Shown here piece by piece: positions 8,684 to 15,423 of a DNA stretch of 64,000 nt. Source of the DNA: Fibrella forsythiae. Lineage in GTDB: Bacteria; Bacteroidota; Bacteroidia; Cytophagales; Spirosomataceae. A model generated the notes under the pieces. That model searched no databases. It was given only the letters and a program-made list of their open reading frames with translations, and was not told the origin of the DNA. A program made the position numbers and the translations under genes. Position 1 is the first letter of the stretch. Every line of letters starts with the position of its first letter. The DNA lies in contig NZ_JAFMYW010000007.1 in the NCBI RefSeq assembly GCF_017353175.1, positions 1-64,000 of the forward strand, read 5' to 3'.

Positions 8684-8717
8684 AAAAAAGACGGCCCGTC
8701 CAGTAGAGGGGCCGTCT
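8684..8717 (-). terminator. terminator after 8744-9232
   Basis: A 9-bp perfect stem (8689-8697 with 8709-8717) has an 11-base loop and, on the minus strand, is followed by six U. It ends the transcript of 8744-9232 just before the candidate promoter repeat of the next unit. Confidence 0.8.
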
Positions 8718-8743
8718 GGGAAATCGCATGAAAAGTAAACCAG

Positions 8744-9232
8744 CTACGAAATAGCAGAGTCCTGATGACGGTTGTAGTGACGCAGTGCTGCAGCCAGTGG
8801 GTAGACATCTTCACCAACGCCCCATCGGTTTAGCGTCAGCTCGGCCGCTTTGCGAATTGAAGCCGTTGTCTCCATGCGCAGGGCAATCTCATCGCGCAGG
8901 CGCTGGCGGAACGTACGCAGTACGAACTGATTGAATTCCAGCTCACGGGCCGGGGTAATCAGGCTGGCCACGCCGAGCCGGATCTGCCACTCGGGAATGG
9001 TGATAGGCATCGTTTCGGTCAGCGTCTCATGGCCTGCCCCACGATCCATGGAGTCGGCATGCCGCATCTGCTGACGTTCAAGCAGAGCGAGTAGGTAAAC
9101 GGCGTACTGATTGAATTGCTTGCGATGATCACGGCTAACGTGGAGCGGCTGGCCCTGGGTAGAAGCGAGCACGACTTGTTTAACCAATGGAGTAACGGCA
9201 AGAGTAAGAGTGCGATAAGTAGCCGGGTTCAC
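8744..9232 (-). CDS. hypothetical prophage protein
   Basis: This 162-residue protein is helix-rich and basic, with many Arg, Gln and Leu (QVVLASTQGQPLHVS, RQRLRDEIALRMETT). It has no membrane segment or recognised domain. It has its own upstream 17-bp repeat (9294-9310) and its own downstream terminator, so it seems to be a single-gene unit between the HNH gene pair and the head genes. The function is unknown. Confidence 0.6.
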   Translation of the reverse strand: MNPATYRTLTLAVTPLVKQVVLASTQGQPLHVSRDHRKQFNQYAVYLLALLERQQMRHADSMDRGAGHETLTETMPITIPEWQIRLGVASLITPARELEFNQFVLRTFRQRLRDEIALRMETTASIRKAAELTLNRWGVGEDVYPLAAALRHYNRHQDSAIS

Positions 9233-9293
9233 AGAAAAGAGCGCTGGGTAGAAAAGTCTAGTATAAACTTAACAGGCCGTTAGGGCAAAAAAT

Positions 9294-9310
9294 AGGTCAG
9301 AACTCAATCA
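9294..9310 (-). promoter_or_regulatory. 17-bp repeat, copy 2, candidate phage promoter or activator site
   Basis: This is identical over 17 bases to 8666-8682. It lies 62 bases upstream of the start of 8744-9232, and on the minus strand it is again followed by a T-rich run. See copy 1. Confidence 0.45.
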
Positions 9311-9322
9311 ACATAAAGTTAC

Positions 9323-9724
9323 TTATCCGAATTCCTTATTTTCCCGGGCAATGCGGGTAGTTTCCGCCTCAACCGCCTGAGCATTAACCTCCTCGATAAA
9401 ATTGGTCTGCCCCGTCAGCATCCGCTGGAAGGCGTTGGCGTGAGCCAGCGTGTTTTTAAGCTGTTTGGTCACCTCGGTGATCGCCTGACGCTTTGCGGAA
9501 CTGCTGAGCGTATCCCAGTTTTGAATCAGCGGGGGCAGGGACTCCGCCACGTCGAGCGAGTTGATGTTCGCCTCCAGCTCGTTGATATAGTCCCGCATGA
9601 ACCCGTCGGCAAATTGCAGGTGAGCGGCCGTTTTGACGCTTTGCTCGCGGCCAAAGGCACTCAGGTTGGTTTCGATCAGTGCTTCGGCAAACCGGGTGGC
9701 CTGCTGCTTATGATGGTTCTTCAT
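9323..9724 (-). CDS. hypothetical prophage protein
   Basis: This 133-residue, almost entirely helical protein is rich in Ala, Asn and Glu (FMRDYINELEANINSLD, KQLKNTLAHANAFQRML). There is no membrane helix and no motif. Its start overlaps the stop of the HNH endonuclease gene by 4 bases (ATGA), so the two are translationally coupled. That pairing is the only hint to its role. The family is not recognised. Confidence 0.6.
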   Translation of the reverse strand: MKNHHKQQATRFAEALIETNLSAFGREQSVKTAAHLQFADGFMRDYINELEANINSLDVAESLPPLIQNWDTLSSSAKRQAITEVTKQLKNTLAHANAFQRMLTGQTNFIEEVNAQAVEAETTRIARENKEFG

Positions 9725-10038
9725 AAGGGTAAAACAAGTTGATTTCTGTATTGTCCCGTTTCTCCGTAATGTCTACGTCGCCAGTTGTCATGAGAATCGA
9801 AGTGGTGGTGGCAGACGTGGCAAAGGCACTTGAGGTTGAAAAAGCTAAGATTGTCCGGGTTGTGGTCCAGATGCGCGCAGTGCAGCTTGACTTTCTTACC
9901 GGTTTTGGGGTGAGGTTTGCCGTGTTCGGCTCCGCACGCCTCACATTTGCCCCGCCCCCGCACGAAACGGATAAAGTAGCTGATCTTCAGCCAGCGTTTG
10001 GGGCGGCCTTTTCCGTAGCGGCGGCGGTCGATGGGCAT
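9721..10038 (-). CDS. HNH endonuclease, prophage
   Basis: This 105-residue metal-dependent nuclease carries the HNH fold. The paired zinc cysteines are CEAC (32-35) and CHVC (73-76), with CAHLDHN (54-60) and a His cluster HHH (77-79) between and after them. The N-terminus is very basic. In many tailed phages a small HNH protein is encoded near the terminase and head genes and assists cleavage during packaging; that role is inferred by analogy, since terL lies about 6 kb away here. It overlaps the next gene by 4 bases. A homing endonuclease is less likely, as the gene is part of an overlapping gene pair. Confidence 0.85.
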   Translation of the reverse strand: MPIDRRRYGKGRPKRWLKISYFIRFVRGRGKCEACGAEHGKPHPKTGKKVKLHCAHLDHNPDNLSFFNLKCLCHVCHHHFDSHDNWRRRHYGETGQYRNQLVLPL

Positions 10039-10146
10039 GGTTAGCGTAAGCTAAAGATTAGTCGAAGCGGCTGGAGTGTTGAAACAGCCGACGAAAAGCC
10101 AATCATACTCCACCAGATAGAAGGACGCAGGCACCAGGCGCGTAGC

Positions 10147-10545
10147 TTATGGATTGACATTGGAGGGAGGCGTATCGGTGGTTAGGTACGTTTCAGCGGT
10201 GGCCAGCTGCTCGGCTACCAGCCGATCCAGCTCCCGCTCCAGGCCTTTAGAGCGGGCCAGCAATTTTTTGTCGCGGTAACGCCCTTGGCCACTGGCAAAG
10301 TAAGCGGCCTGTGTATCCCTCACCTCTTTGATCTGGTTGAGCAGCTTCAGGTGATCATTGAGCAGGTTGAGGTGACCGTGGCTCATGGTCGTAAAGGGTA
10401 TTGATAGCCCAGCTCCTGCCACCAGTTTGGCGCATTGGTCAACAATCAGATCGACCGCCTGGGGCTCCACATCGGGATGGCCCATCAGCGCGTGGGTGAC
10501 AATGCTACGGATGTCGAGTTCGGTGTTTGGCGTGTTTGAATTCAT
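10147..10545 (-). CDS. hypothetical prophage protein next to the repeat array
   Basis: This 132-residue, largely helical protein contains a heptad-like region (HLNLLNDHLKLLNQIKEVRD) and a basic segment (GRYRDKKLLARSKGLERELD). The frame is open from 10593, but that ATG lies inside the GTTGACA repeat array, so ATG 10545 (MNSNTPNTEL) is preferred. The gene follows the array and the replication gene on the same strand. No family is recognised. A DNA-binding protein acting on the array is possible, although no helix-turn-helix is obvious. Confidence 0.55.
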   Translation of the reverse strand: MNSNTPNTELDIRSIVTHALMGHPDVEPQAVDLIVDQCAKLVAGAGLSIPFTTMSHGHLNLLNDHLKLLNQIKEVRDTQAAYFASGQGRYRDKKLLARSKGLERELDRLVAEQLATAETYLTTDTPPSNVNP

Positions 10546-10585
10546 CTTCAGCTTATTGGTTTGGCACCACAGCATTATGGTGCGT

Positions 10586-10916
10586 GTTGACATGTTGACA
10601 ATAATTCACGTTAGTTTAGTCCTATTTAGGTGTTAACTAACTGATTTACAGATTACTCTACCGCGCAACTAGAGTCAACATTTAGCCGTTTTTGACACCC
10701 TTAACTTCCTGATTATCAGAGGGGGATTGTCAACTGTGGTGCGTTGACACGTGTTGACACGATGTCAACATCTGTCAACATGACTATGTTGCTATACGCC
10801 TATTGATAATCAGGGAGTTAACTGCTTTGAAAACGGCTAAATGTTGACAGATGTTGACACGTGTTGACATTGATTATCAATGGTTTAGGTACTTAATTGC
10901 ACTAAATCGTGTCAAC
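10586..10916. repeat. nested palindromic iteron array (candidate phage origin or operator)
   Basis: This non-coding region lies between the replication gene and 10147-10545. It holds eleven exact GTTGACA/TGTCAAC heptamers: forward at 10586, 10594, 10743, 10753, 10843, 10853 and 10863; reverse at 10728, 10763, 10773 and 10910. Within clusters most are exactly 10 bases apart. A 45-base inverted repeat (10674-10718 with 10804-10848, 38 of 45 matching) and an inner pair (10743-10759 with 10763-10779) share the same centre at 10761. Such architecture is typical of replication origins bound by an initiator, or of multi-site operators. Confidence 0.75.
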
Positions 10917-10939
10917 ATCGCAACATGCACCGTAATTGA

Positions 10940-12355
10940 TCAGAAATTACGCGCTCCGAACGCACCGGGATATTTGTCCATATAATCGTGGAGCTGGCGG
11001 TTTACCGCTTGCCTGGATTTGTTCAGCGCCCTGGCCATCTCCGTCTGGTTGTAGTTGTAGGCCTTCAGCAGCGCCGCAAATTCAAGCACACTGGGCGGCA
11101 CCATAACCTTGTTTTTGGCTACCTGATAGGCTTCAAAGCCGCTGGCCATGAAGTACTCGCATACCCGAAGGGAGGCGGCCACGTACTCAACCTTGATGCC
11201 GAAACCCTTTACGCTGCCCAGGGTGCCGTAGGTGAAGGTCCAGTCCATGGCCGCCAGGATCAGGCTGATGCGCAGTACATACTCTTTGATCTTGCCGAAA
11301 ATGCCACCCAGTACGTTTCGGTCCGTCAGGCTCTCCATCCGGTTGATCTGCCTGGTGTGTTTATCCTGCCATTCCTGAAACAGCTTCACCCCTTCTACGT
11401 GCATGGTCACCACCTGGGGCTCGGAGTCGGGCCAGTCCATGCGCAGCTCGTTGTGCAGCCGCTGGATCATGGTGGTATAGGGCTCAATGACCTCTTCGGG
11501 CAGGCTATAGGTCAGGTTGGGCGAGATCACCCGGTCAGTCTCGGCGAAGGCAAACAGCATCCGGAAGATGTAGCCCGTCTGGAGCCGGTTCTGCTCGTAG
11601 AAGCGGTAGAGCACGTCGGGCTGAGTGGAACCCATCACCGAGGCTACCAGGTGGTTTTTGTCGATGTAGGTGAATTTGTTACCCGCCCGGCGCATCGAGA
11701 AGGAGGAGGAAGGCGACCAGGCCGAAGTCCAGAACGAGGCCTCCGATTTGCCGGTTTTGTAGCGGTCCATGTCATCGAGCCACTTCAGCAGCTCATCCTC
11801 GTAGCGAACCACCCCCTTGTAGTTGTGACCGAAGACGTCTTTGATCAGCGACTCGAAGGTGATATCGGAGAAGAGCAACACTTTCTGGTTGGGGAATTTG
11901 TCTGAATTCTCGGCAGCGGCCGCCCGGCACTCATCCAGGTACAACCGGTTGTACTCGTCCTGGATCTTGTGCAACGGCCGCAGCAGGACGCCCTGGATCA
12001 TGGACTTACCCGATGAGGAAATGCCCACCGTGGCTCCCCACATGCTCAGACACACCTGCCACCTGGAGGGCGTCTGAGCCCGGAGCGCTGAGCCGATAGC
12101 GGCCGAGGCGCATTGCAGTAGCGACAGACCAATAAAGGCACGCTCTCCGTGCATGTTCTCCACCAGCTGGGCGATCAGCGGTTTAAGCCGGTCGGGGAAC
12201 ACATCCAGGGGGAATACCAGGCCAGCCCGGCGTTTCTTGGTTTCCGCCTCCAGATCATCATCAGTTACCAGGGAGGCGTAGGCACCCGGCTTATCGGGCT
12301 GAGGTCCGGCTGGCTTTCTGAAGCCAGTACCGAGGTTAGGGGTATACTGGCGCAT
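10940..12355 (-). CDS. phage replication protein, DUF3987-like P-loop ATPase
   Basis: This 471-residue protein resembles the DUF3987 family found in phages and integrative elements, probably a helicase or primase-associated ATPase. A P-loop GISSSGKS is at 111-118. A possible Walker B/acidic segment is VVRYEDELLKWLDD. A C-terminal helix-turn-helix (YNQTEMARALNKSRQAVNRQL) could bind DNA. It is the last gene of the seven-gene overlapping early operon, its ATG overlapping the previous stop by 1 base. Directly downstream lies the palindromic iteron array, which suggests an initiator-origin pair. The family call is from memory of the fold and context, so the exact activity is uncertain. Confidence 0.7.
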   Translation of the reverse strand: MRQYTPNLGTGFRKPAGPQPDKPGAYASLVTDDDLEAETKKRRAGLVFPLDVFPDRLKPLIAQLVENMHGERAFIGLSLLQCASAAIGSALRAQTPSRWQVCLSMWGATVGISSSGKSMIQGVLLRPLHKIQDEYNRLYLDECRAAAAENSDKFPNQKVLLFSDITFESLIKDVFGHNYKGVVRYEDELLKWLDDMDRYKTGKSEASFWTSAWSPSSSFSMRRAGNKFTYIDKNHLVASVMGSTQPDVLYRFYEQNRLQTGYIFRMLFAFAETDRVISPNLTYSLPEEVIEPYTTMIQRLHNELRMDWPDSEPQVVTMHVEGVKLFQEWQDKHTRQINRMESLTDRNVLGGIFGKIKEYVLRISLILAAMDWTFTYGTLGSVKGFGIKVEYVAASLRVCEYFMASGFEAYQVAKNKVMVPPSVLEFAALLKAYNYNQTEMARALNKSRQAVNRQLHDYMDKYPGAFGARNF

Positions 12356-12819
12356 TAACAGTTATAGTCGTTGTGAAGAAAGGCTTCCAGCCGGATGGCC
12401 TCCGTCTCAGTCAGCGTGATGGAAGCCGCCGCCGTGTAGAGCTCTTTGGTCTCAGGCCGGAAGAGGAACTGCCCACCCGTCGAGACGATCAGGTTCGTAG
12501 AGAGTCGGTAGAAGCGCTCGGTGGGCACGTTGATCTCGGTGGTGTGATGCTGCACCGAGCGGGGAGCGATAGTCTGGTGCTGGATGAAATCACCGCCCGG
12601 CTGATTGTACTGCTGGTTGGTGGTTTCGTAGCGCGGCCCATAGGTGTTTTTGGGCAGGGCGGCGGCTACCTCCAGGCTCTCGATCAGCTCGACGGCCCTG
12701 TTGACGACCTCCTCGACGGTGGCCGGGTCAATGGGCCCTTGATCCAGCAGGGGAATTAGCTCCTGCTGGGCGTCGGCAAACGCCTGCCGCTTGGGGTTTA
12801 AAACAGAACTGGGATTCAT
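12355..12819 (-). CDS. hypothetical prophage early protein
   Basis: This 154-residue protein has an acidic N-terminal helix (TVEEVVNRAVELIESLE), a Gln/Asn/Tyr-rich middle (TNQQYNQPGGDFIQ) and a C-terminal part resembling a small alpha/beta domain. No motif is recognised. Its stop shares a base with the ATG of the replication gene (TAATG), and its start overlaps the small membrane protein upstream by 4 bases, so it is embedded in a translationally coupled chain. A replication accessory role is inferred from that position only. Confidence 0.6.
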   Translation of the reverse strand: MNPSSVLNPKRQAFADAQQELIPLLDQGPIDPATVEEVVNRAVELIESLEVAAALPKNTYGPRYETTNQQYNQPGGDFIQHQTIAPRSVQHHTTEINVPTERFYRLSTNLIVSTGGQFLFRPETKELYTAAASITLTETEAIRLEAFLHNDYNC

Positions 12820-12965
12820 ACGTGGTGAAGCGGTAAGCGGAACTTGGTCCGGTTGCGGGTTGGATCAAACAGGTAGGAGATCACCAGCCAAAGCAGCGCG
12901 CCCCAACTCAGGGTCAGGGCGGCTGCCTTAGCGGCTAGCGGGAGCCAGATCAGGGCCTGGATCAT
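12816..12965 (-). CDS. small single-span membrane protein
   Basis: This 49-residue protein starts MIQALIWLPLAAKAAA and has one hydrophobic span (about residues 3-33, with three Trp), followed by a basic tail (FDPTRNRTKFRLPLHH). Both ends overlap neighbours by 4 bases (ATGA on each side), which strongly supports it as a real gene despite its size. In a phage early operon it could be a superinfection-exclusion or membrane-anchor protein; a holin is less likely so far from lysis genes. The sequence alone gives no function. Confidence 0.7.
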   Translation of the reverse strand: MIQALIWLPLAAKAAALTLSWGALLWLVISYLFDPTRNRTKFRLPLHHV

Positions 12966-13387
12966 AGCGGATCCAGCTCGTCCTCCACATCAATCAGATT
13001 TTCGAGGAACGCGGTAAAGTCCTCCTGCTTAGTAATACCGGCGGCAAAGAGCCCAATGGCTACGTCGTGGGAGGCGTGATCGAGCCTGATCGATTTCTCG
13101 CCGTAGTGCAGCTCCCAGACCGAGGCAATCAGTCCGTAGACCAGGGTACGTTCCCGGTCGGTCTCTACCAACTCCAGCAGGTCGGCCTCCTCCAGATCAT
13201 CGTTGATGTAGGCGGCCATTGTCGACCCCAGTAGCACGGTGCCAGGATCAAGGTGCGCCATCATCGGCGTAGTACGCAGGTAGTCAATCGTCTGTTTGAA
13301 GGCCTCGAACTTAAAGCTACCGGGCTGGGCATTGACCGGGTCAGGCGGCCCGCCTGGGCCATCCTGGGGATTCGTGTTGGTTGTCAT
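12962..13387 (-). CDS. acidic hypothetical prophage protein
   Basis: This 141-residue, strongly acidic protein has a Pro/Gly-rich N-terminus (residues 1-22) and helical remaining parts with several Glu/Asp clusters (DDLEEADLLELVETDRER; NLIDVEDELDPL). It has no membrane helix or motif. It overlaps both neighbours (1 base upstream, 4 bases downstream). Acidic phage early proteins are sometimes DNA mimics that block host enzymes; that idea rests only on composition here. The family is unknown. Confidence 0.6.
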   Translation of the reverse strand: MTTNTNPQDGPGGPPDPVNAQPGSFKFEAFKQTIDYLRTTPMMAHLDPGTVLLGSTMAAYINDDLEEADLLELVETDRERTLVYGLIASVWELHYGEKSIRLDHASHDVAIGLFAAGITKQEDFTAFLENLIDVEDELDPL

Positions 13388-13527
13388 CAGGAATACGTTT
13401 TGCTGCTCTTGGCAGGCGTTTTGGGAAAGTGGGCTGGCAGGCGATCATCCAGCGGGTTGCGCCTTTTTTTCAGGAGGAAGGGAATGGCAATGGCCACCCC
13501 CAATCCAAGCGTTAGCCAGAGCGTCAT
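13387..13527 (-). CDS. small membrane-anchored protein
   Basis: This 46-residue protein has an N-terminal hydrophobic span (MTLWLTLGLGVAIAIPFLL), a KKRR stop-transfer cluster at 20-23 and a hydrophilic Pro/Lys/Ser tail. Its ATG overlaps the upstream stop by 4 bases, and its TGA shares one base with the next ATG (TGATG). This coupling is the main evidence that it is real. The predicted topology is N-out/C-in. Function unknown. Confidence 0.65.
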   Translation of the reverse strand: MTLWLTLGLGVAIAIPFLLKKRRNPLDDRLPAHFPKTPAKSSKTYS

Positions 13528-13796
13528 AGGGCGGCGGGCCGATTTTGCTTACTACCGATTCGTCTCTGGGTTTCTTCGATGAGCATGTATAGGGGGGTGC
13601 TGATCAGAAACGAGTTCTCCTCTTCACAGGTGCAGGCCAGGGTCACGCCCCTGCCCTGCCCGCTATCCTGCTGGAGAATCAACTTTACCCGCTTACCCTG
13701 CTCCCAATCCTGCTGCACAAGGGCCAGGACGTTCATCGTTTCGGCCAGCTCATCGTGGCTGGTCTGTAACTGGTTGACTACCGGTTCACTACTCAT
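13524..13796 (-). CDS. hypothetical prophage early protein
   Basis: This protein has 90 residues from ATG 13796. The frame is open back to 13847, but ATG 13796 forms an ATGA overlap with the stop of the upstream gene, so coupling decides the start. The N-terminal half is helical (LQTSHDELAETMNVLALV) and the remainder is beta-like with a CTCEEENSF segment. No domain is recognised. It is the second gene of the overlapping early chain. Confidence 0.6.
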   Translation of the reverse strand: MSSEPVVNQLQTSHDELAETMNVLALVQQDWEQGKRVKLILQQDSGQGRGVTLACTCEEENSFLISTPLYMLIEETQRRIGSKQNRPAAL

Positions 13797-13984
13797 TGTG
13801 TTACTGGGTTTGAGGTGGTTACAACGCCTTTTATCCTGGTTTGACACTGGCTCATCAGCCAGCTGCAGAAAAAAGACAGCACGAGATTTCCCCGAAGGTT
13901 AGCCTGCAGGCGCAGGGCCGCGCAGGCCTGATACAGCCTCACCCACTCGTAGCGGGTGAAGCCATTTTTTGCGTACGTTTGCAT
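13793..13984 (-). CDS. small basic hypothetical protein, first gene of the early chain
   Basis: This 63-residue protein begins MQTYAKNGFTRYEWVRLYQA. It is basic, helical and Cys-containing, with a hydrophobic patch LVLSFFCSWLM near residue 35 that is too short for a confident membrane span. Its stop overlaps the next ATG by 4 bases, which supports it as real. No family is recognised. It opens the seven-gene coupled series that ends with the replication ATPase. Confidence 0.5.
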   Translation of the reverse strand: MQTYAKNGFTRYEWVRLYQACAALRLQANLRGNLVLSFFCSWLMSQCQTRIKGVVTTSNPVTQ

Positions 13985-14006
13985 TCTGATCTACTCTGTT
14001 TAGTGT

Positions 14007-14040
14007 CCCCGGTTCTGTTGGAAGCAGGCCGGGGTTTTTT
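14007..14040 (+). terminator. possible terminator
   Basis: A 6-bp GC stem (14007-14012 with 14029-14034) is followed by six T on the plus strand. No plus-strand gene is seen ending here, so it may stop antisense read-through into the early genes, or be chance. Confidence 0.35.
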
Positions 14041-14115
14041 GTGAAAAATTGGGTAAGCTCATCGGTAGCCTGGCAGCATCAGGCTGACGCCCTCTCCCCT
14101 ACCGGCTTCTCTAGT

Positions 14116-14412
14116 TCAGATCGTTTGCAGCTGCGCCTTGACATAGTGGTCAATCAGGCGTTTGGACTCGCTGGCGGCCACGTCCGCATCCCAGAGAAAG
14201 TCCAGCGGCACCTCCAGGTGCTTGCAGATCACCCACCCGACCTGGGCGTAGATCTCGCCGGTGTTCTTGTGTTCACGCAGGCAGGTCTGCCGCCAGTGGG
14301 ACTCGAAGCCTAATGGCTGGAGTTCGTTCAGGATAGCCAGTCGCTTCTCGTCGGCTACCCTGGCGGGCAGCATCTCAAGCAGACGGGCAATTGGGTTCAT
14401 TCTATTGCTCAT
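14116..14412 (-). CDS. hypothetical prophage protein divergent from the repressor
   Basis: This 98-residue protein (94 from the second Met at 14400) starts MSNRMNPIARLLEMLPARVA. It contains an alternation of helices with WRQTCLREHKNTGEIYAQVG and a C-terminal KRLIDHYVKAQLQ. The position, divergent from the HTH repressor across an AT-rich operator region, is that of a Cro- or early-activator-type gene. The segment around VGWVICKHLEVPLDFLWD is not a clear helix-turn-helix. The function is therefore open. Confidence 0.6.
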   Translation of the reverse strand: MSNRMNPIARLLEMLPARVADEKRLAILNELQPLGFESHWRQTCLREHKNTGEIYAQVGWVICKHLEVPLDFLWDADVAASESKRLIDHYVKAQLQTI

Positions 14413-14767
14413 AGTGCCGGTTATACAGAATTCAAGGATTTCGCTATCATTTTTCTATAGCGTATCTATATTTGTCTGTGACAACAGGAGCAATATTAAC
14501 ACAGTTACATTATATATAACATAATTACGTTATATAATTTTTTACTGTGCACATAAATAATTGATTTACAACTATTTAACTAATACTTACTAACGCAATT
14601 ACAAATAACATGTTTGCATTGGTTCGATATTAAACTAGTTATTTAGTCGTAATGAAGGGACACGCACTATTTATCAAATTGATTTAGTGAGTGGCATTAT
14701 CCGTAATTGTAGTTTTTACAAGTACAATTATATGCATCGAGGGTTCAAATAAATTTATACACATACA
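14413..14767. promoter_or_regulatory. AT-rich divergent control region of the prophage
   Basis: These 355 bases contain no gene and are far more AT-rich than the surroundings. They hold a 10-base inverted repeat (14511-14520 with 14529-14538, GTTATATAAT type, one mismatch) and several repeated TTAC/GTAA-type short words. The region separates the minus-strand gene 14116-14412 from the plus-strand repressor, so it most likely carries both promoters and the repressor operators. No exact promoter is claimed. Confidence 0.5.
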
Positions 14768-15241
14768 ATGGAAGCAATTAATGAAAGGGTAGCCCAGTTA
14801 GTGAAAGCACTGGGACATACTCCTACATCTTTCGGCAAGAAGATTGGTAAAGCTCAATCATCAGTTGCTGTAATAGTGGATGGCAGAAGCAAGCCAGGTT
14901 TTGAGTTTCTAGAGTTAGTCTGCACATACTTCCCTGAAGTAAGTCGGGACTGGTTGATGGTTGGAGAAGGAGAGATGTTTAGACAAGCAATTACTCAAAC
15001 CAACAAAGCTTCAGACGGAGGTTCATTTGGAGCTGAAGTACTAGGTAGAGTTCAGGCAGGATTCGAAGAGATGCGGCGAGTATTCGAAGGGCAGCTCTCC
15101 GCAAAAGATCAACAGATTGCCAGTCTTCAACGGATGCTGGAGGCCACACTGGGAAAGTCTAACGACGTAACCCCAGACCGGTCTAGTCTTCGCACTCACC
15201 CTGCTACCGAGCGGCTAATGGCCTGCGAGTTGGTAGGCTAA
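14768..15241 (+). CDS. HTH-domain phage repressor-like regulator
   Basis: This 157-residue protein has an N-terminal XRE-type helix-turn-helix (about residues 5-60: LVKALGHTPTSFGKKIGKAQSSVAVIVDGRSKPGFEFL). It continues FPEVSRDWLMVGEGEMF, a pattern often seen in Bacteroidota prophage repressors. Residues 80-125 form a coiled-coil-like helix (QAGFEEMRRVFEGQLSAKDQQ) that would support oligomerisation. It lacks a LexA-type S24 self-cleaving protease, so induction must work differently from lambda CI. It is divergent from the early genes across an AT-rich region. Calling it the lysogeny repressor rests on position. Confidence 0.75.
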   Translation: MEAINERVAQLVKALGHTPTSFGKKIGKAQSSVAVIVDGRSKPGFEFLELVCTYFPEVSRDWLMVGEGEMFRQAITQTNKASDGGSFGAEVLGRVQAGFEEMRRVFEGQLSAKDQQIASLQRMLEATLGKSNDVTPDRSSLRTHPATERLMACELVG

Positions 15242-15352
15242 AATAAGGGATTTCCCTTTTTTTACACAGATTGCGGTTACAGATACGGTTACGTCGGAAT
15301 TGCCTCCAAGGCATCGGTCTATTAATCAATAAGTTATACTATAATAAGTGGT

Positions 15353-15380
15353 AAGGGGTGTCAAATCCTCTCTCTCTGCT
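15353..15380 (+). other. tRNA-3'-end-like segment, candidate attR
   Basis: The bases around GTGTCAAATCCTCTCTCTC resemble the T-arm and acceptor 3' strand of a serine-type tRNA, followed directly by a terminator, but no D- or anticodon arm precedes them. A 3' tRNA fragment at the edge of a prophage is the usual mark of an attachment site. The T-loop seems one base too long, so the match is imperfect. Confidence 0.3.
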
Positions 15381-15388
15381 GAAATTTT

Positions 15389-15414
15389 AAGCCCGCTAAC
15401 AAGCGGGCTTTTTT
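15389..15414 (+). terminator. rho-independent terminator
   Basis: An 8-bp perfect stem (15389-15396 with 15403-15410) with a 6-base loop is followed by a T run. It is downstream of the repressor gene and of the tRNA-like segment, and could terminate either. Confidence 0.75.
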
Positions 15415-15423
15415 GCGTTTATA

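Noticed and set aside
10586-10916. Repeat array considered as a CRISPR
   Set aside because: The repeated unit is only 7 bases, occurs in both orientations and at 8-10-base spacing. There are no unique spacers of constant length and no cas genes.
10988-11905. 305-codon open frame on the plus strand
   Set aside because: It lies entirely antisense to the DUF3987-like gene, has an ordinary shadow composition (rich in Gly, His, Val, Leu) and no motif.
12816-13527. Two small membrane proteins as a holin pair
   Set aside because: They lie in the early replication operon and no endolysin or other lysis gene is adjacent. Both have a single span and neither shows a dual-start motif.
14768-15241. Repressor considered as a LexA/CI-type self-cleaving protein
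   Set aside because: The protein ends after a coiled coil and has no Ser/Lys S24 peptidase domain.
15353-15380. Complete tRNA gene
   Set aside because: Only a T-arm/acceptor-like 3' part is present. No D-arm or anticodon arm can be folded from the preceding bases, and the T-loop is one base too long.
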